Origin: Robertmurraya dakarensis
GTDB taxonomy: Bacteria; Bacillota; Bacilli; Bacillales; Cytobacillaceae
Direction: 5' to 3'
Length of the DNA: 64,000 bases
Assembly: GCF_900156875.1 (NCBI RefSeq)
Contig: NZ_LT707409.1
Span: 1,099,789 to 1,163,788, forward strand
A program made the position numbers and the translations under genes. Within the stretch, counting starts at the first letter, position 1. The number at the start of each line of letters is the position of its first letter. Shown piece by piece: positions 61,756 to 64,000 of the stretch. The notes beneath the pieces are model-generated. The model made no database searches. It was not told where the DNA came from and saw only the letters and a list, made by a program, of their open reading frames with translations.

Positions 61756-62707
61756 AAAAATAACTATTCTGTTTGGTTAGTTTCTCCAGCATATCAATGG
61801 TCATGTTTTCAAGATCGTACGCTGGTTTAAACCCCCATTCACTTTTTGCTGCTGCTGCATCAATTGAATTTGGCCAGCTGTCAGCGATACGCTGTCTTAC
61901 GGGATCCACGTTGTAATCCATTACAAAATGCGGTAGATGTTTCTGTATTTCCTTTGCAAAATCCCCTGGCGTCACACTCATTGCTGTAACATTATAGGAA
62001 TTTCGATGTTTAAGCTTAGAAGACTCGGCTTCCATTAAATCAAGTATCGCAGCTAGTGCATCTGGCATATACATCATGTCTAATGATGTCCCTTTTGCTA
62101 AATAACAGGTGTAGCGTCCGTTTTTCAAGGCTTCTTCATAAATTTCAATGGCATAGTCCGTTGTCCCGCCTCCAGGAGGGGTTAAATACGAGATTAAACC
62201 AGGAAAGCGAAGTCCTCTCGTATCGACTCCATACTTGTAGAAGTAATAATCGGAGAGCAATTCGCCGGCAACCTTATTGATGCCATACATTGTGGTCGGC
62301 CGCTGAAGGGTAACTTGTGGTGTATTGTTTTTGGGAGTAGAAGGTCCGAATGCTCCTATTGAACTTGGGGTGAAAAACTGCGCCTTTACTAAACGTGAAG
62401 TTTCCAAGGCGTTCAGGAGACCGTCCATGTTTAATTTCCACGCCTTTAAAGGGTGATTTTCTGCCGTCGCAGATAAAAGCGCGGCCAAATGAAGAATACT
62501 ATCAACACGGTATTTTTTCACATATTCCAAAAATTTGTTTCCATCCATAACATCCAATATTTCAAATGGTCCGTTGGATAATTTCTCATCCTTCGGTTGG
62601 CGAATATCAGTAGCAATCACTTGATCCTCACCATATATTTCTCGGCATTTCATCGTCAATTCTGAACCAATCTGTCCTAATGCTCCAGTAATTAAGATTC
62701 TTTTCAT
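61754..62707 (-). CDS. tdh: SDR-type L-threonine 3-dehydrogenase
   Basis: NAD-dependent extended-SDR enzyme of 317 aa. Nucleotide motif ITGALGQIGSEL (7-18), Ser region FFTPSSIGAFGPSTP, and catalytic YxxxK in TTMYGINKVAGELL. The pattern and the partner kbl identify the SDR-type threonine dehydrogenase rather than the zinc MDR type. It turns L-threonine to 2-amino-3-ketobutyrate, which Kbl cleaves. It follows kbl with a 1-base gap. Confidence 0.93.
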   Translation of the reverse strand: MKRILITGALGQIGSELTMKCREIYGEDQVIATDIRQPKDEKLSNGPFEILDVMDGNKFLEYVKKYRVDSILHLAALLSATAENHPLKAWKLNMDGLLNALETSRLVKAQFFTPSSIGAFGPSTPKNNTPQVTLQRPTTMYGINKVAGELLSDYYFYKYGVDTRGLRFPGLISYLTPPGGGTTDYAIEIYEEALKNGRYTCYLAKGTSLDMMYMPDALAAILDLMEAESSKLKHRNSYNVTAMSVTPGDFAKEIQKHLPHFVMDYNVDPVRQRIADSWPNSIDAAAAKSEWGFKPAYDLENMTIDMLEKLTKQNSYF

Positions 62708-62708
62708 T

Positions 62709-63899
62709 TTAAATCATGCCCAATTCCTTTCCAACCTTCTCATAAATTGAAATCGCCGTATCGAGCATTTCTTTTGTATGAACTGCGGTTGGCATATTTC
62801 TTACTCTGCCCGTACCTTTAGAGACTGTTGGGAAAACAATCCCTTTCGCATAAACGCCTTCTTCAATTAAGCGCTTGCTGAACTTCTGTGTCAGAACCTC
62901 CTCACCGATGATACAAGGAGTGATCGGTGTTTCACTTTCCCCGATATCGAACCCTAGCTGGGAAAGTCCTTTTTTCAAATAGTTTCCGTTATCCCATAAT
63001 CTCTGATTTAATTCCGTACTTTCTGTTAAGAGATCAATGGCTTTTAAGCAAGCTGCTGCATCTGCCGGTGTCATTGCAGTAGAAAATAAAAACGGCCGGC
63101 TTCTCACTTTTAACCAGTCAATCAAAGATTTTTTCCCAGCAACATAACCCCCAACTACCCCGATTGCCTTTGATAATGTTCCAATTTGAAAATCAACTTT
63201 ATCTGATAAACCAAAATGCTTAACCGTACCTGCTCCGTCACCTAATACTCCTGATCCGTGTGCATCATCCACATAGGTGATTAAATCAAATTCTTCAGCT
63301 ATGTCAACAATTTCCGGAAGCTTAGCAATGTCTCCATCCATTGAAAAAACTCCATCGGTAATGACCATCACCTTATTAAATTGACGGGACTCAACAGCCT
63401 GTTTCGCTTTACTCCGCAAATCTTCCATATCAGAATGACGATAAGTGATGATTTTTGCCCCTGACAGACGGCAGCCGTCGATAATCGAAGCATGATTCAA
63501 TTCATCTGATAAAATTCCATCTTGTTTATTCATCACAGCAGAAATCGCTGCCATATTACAGTTAAAGCCAGATTGATAAGCAATTGCCGCTTCTGTATGT
63601 TTAAATTGTGCTAACTTTTCTTCAAGCTCTATGTGCAGCTTTAGTGTCCCGTTAATTGTCCGAACGGCGCCTGCCCCAACCCCAAATTCCTCAATTGCCT
63701 TAATCGCTGCTTCCTTTAATCTTTGATCAGTTGCAAGCCCCAAATAATTATTAGATGAAAGATTAATTAATTTTCTACCGGCTATTTTGATAATCGGACC
63801 GTTCGGGCTTTCGAGCTGATCAATATCATTGAAAAGACCATTCTCCTTTAAATCTTGAAGGCTTTTATTCAAAAAAGAATCCAATGCTGTACTGCTCAT
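62709..63899 (-). CDS. kbl: 2-Amino-3-ketobutyrate CoA ligase (glycine C-acetyltransferase)
   Basis: PLP enzyme of 396 aa of the alpha-oxoamine synthase family. Motifs: [33 protein letters not shown], and the PLP-Lys segment [17 protein letters not shown]. It cleaves 2-amino-3-ketobutyrate with CoA to glycine and acetyl-CoA. The pairing with an SDR threonine dehydrogenase gives the threonine-to-glycine route; KBL-like homologues such as BioF are excluded by that context. ATG 63899 is behind GAGGAGGATATGTC. The 101 bases to the window end contain no recognisable gene. Confidence 0.95.
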   Translation of the reverse strand: MSSTALDSFLNKSLQDLKENGLFNDIDQLESPNGPIIKIAGRKLINLSSNNYLGLATDQRLKEAAIKAIEEFGVGAGAVRTINGTLKLHIELEEKLAQFKHTEAAIAYQSGFNCNMAAISAVMNKQDGILSDELNHASIIDGCRLSGAKIITYRHSDMEDLRSKAKQAVESRQFNKVMVITDGVFSMDGDIAKLPEIVDIAEEFDLITYVDDAHGSGVLGDGAGTVKHFGLSDKVDFQIGTLSKAIGVVGGYVAGKKSLIDWLKVRSRPFLFSTAMTPADAAACLKAIDLLTESTELNQRLWDNGNYLKKGLSQLGFDIGESETPITPCIIGEEVLTQKFSKRLIEEGVYAKGIVFPTVSKGTGRVRNMPTAVHTKEMLDTAISIYEKVGKELGMI

Positions 63900-64000
63900 G
63901 ACATATCCTCCTCATTGATATCTTTTTCTATTAGTCTATTCCAAATATTTACCTCCTGTGTAAAAGGTCTAGTCTTGAAATAACAAATTTAGTATTATGT

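Overview
The window comes from a spore-forming, low-GC Firmicute of the Bacillaceae. Four small acid-soluble spore proteins (SspN, SspO, SspP, Tlp) and the coat protein CotM lie in an order close to that known from Bacillus subtilis: alsT, parC, parE, yneT, plsY, yneR, yneQ, yneP, tlp, sspN, yneN, citB, sspO, sspP, cotM. Shine-Dalgarno sites are strong, TTG and GTG starts are common, and most units end in intrinsic terminators. I see no rRNA, tRNA, CRISPR array, insertion sequence or prophage.

Layout. 1-6.6 kb is a plus-strand operon: a dipeptide-type ABC importer (cut by the window edge), a biuret-hydrolase-like cysteine hydrolase, a tiny AtzG-like subunit, an AtzE-like amidase and an MFS pump. 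It probably imports and splits an amide or ureide. 6.8-21 kb is a mixed stretch: an RND pump, small conserved proteins, a MltG-like fragment, a methyltransferase, a second MFS pump, a secreted protein, a DMT permease with a divergent LysR regulator, and a Nudix hydrolase. 21.0-22.0 kb is an accessory islet: a promoter with a LexA-type box drives half of a LAGLIDADG homing endonuclease and a tandem ribbon-helix-helix protein. 22.4-30.9 kb is a seven-gene minus-strand catabolic operon with two enolase-superfamily enzymes, a ThDP enzyme, a D-2-hydroxyacid dehydrogenase, a cyclase-family hydrolase, an acyl-CoA dehydrogenase and an MFS transporter. 31-33.4 kb holds an aldo/keto reductase, a bacterial homologue of the plant Staygreen protein and a secreted protein. 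33.4-57 kb is the conserved block above, with several inserted genes. 57-64 kb holds a DinB-fold protein, a carbon-repressed mini-gene, selW/selD, psuG/psuK and tdh/kbl.

The main discovery is a selenocysteine system that ordinary gene calling breaks. selA is intact at 54969-56378. Three genes carry an in-frame TGA: a HesB-like selenoprotein (44434-44724, Sec37), a SelW/Rdx-type selenoprotein with a CxxU motif (58098-58337, Sec14), and selD itself (58478-59530, Sec18). Each TGA is followed, 17-43 nt downstream, by a short hairpin that could act as a bacterial SECIS. selB and tRNA-Sec are not in the window and must lie elsewhere if the system works.

Small genes that length filters miss are also annotated: sspN, sspO, sspP, an FbpB-like basic protein, a 46-aa double-CxxC protein and a possible 19-codon micro-ORF behind a cre-containing promoter.
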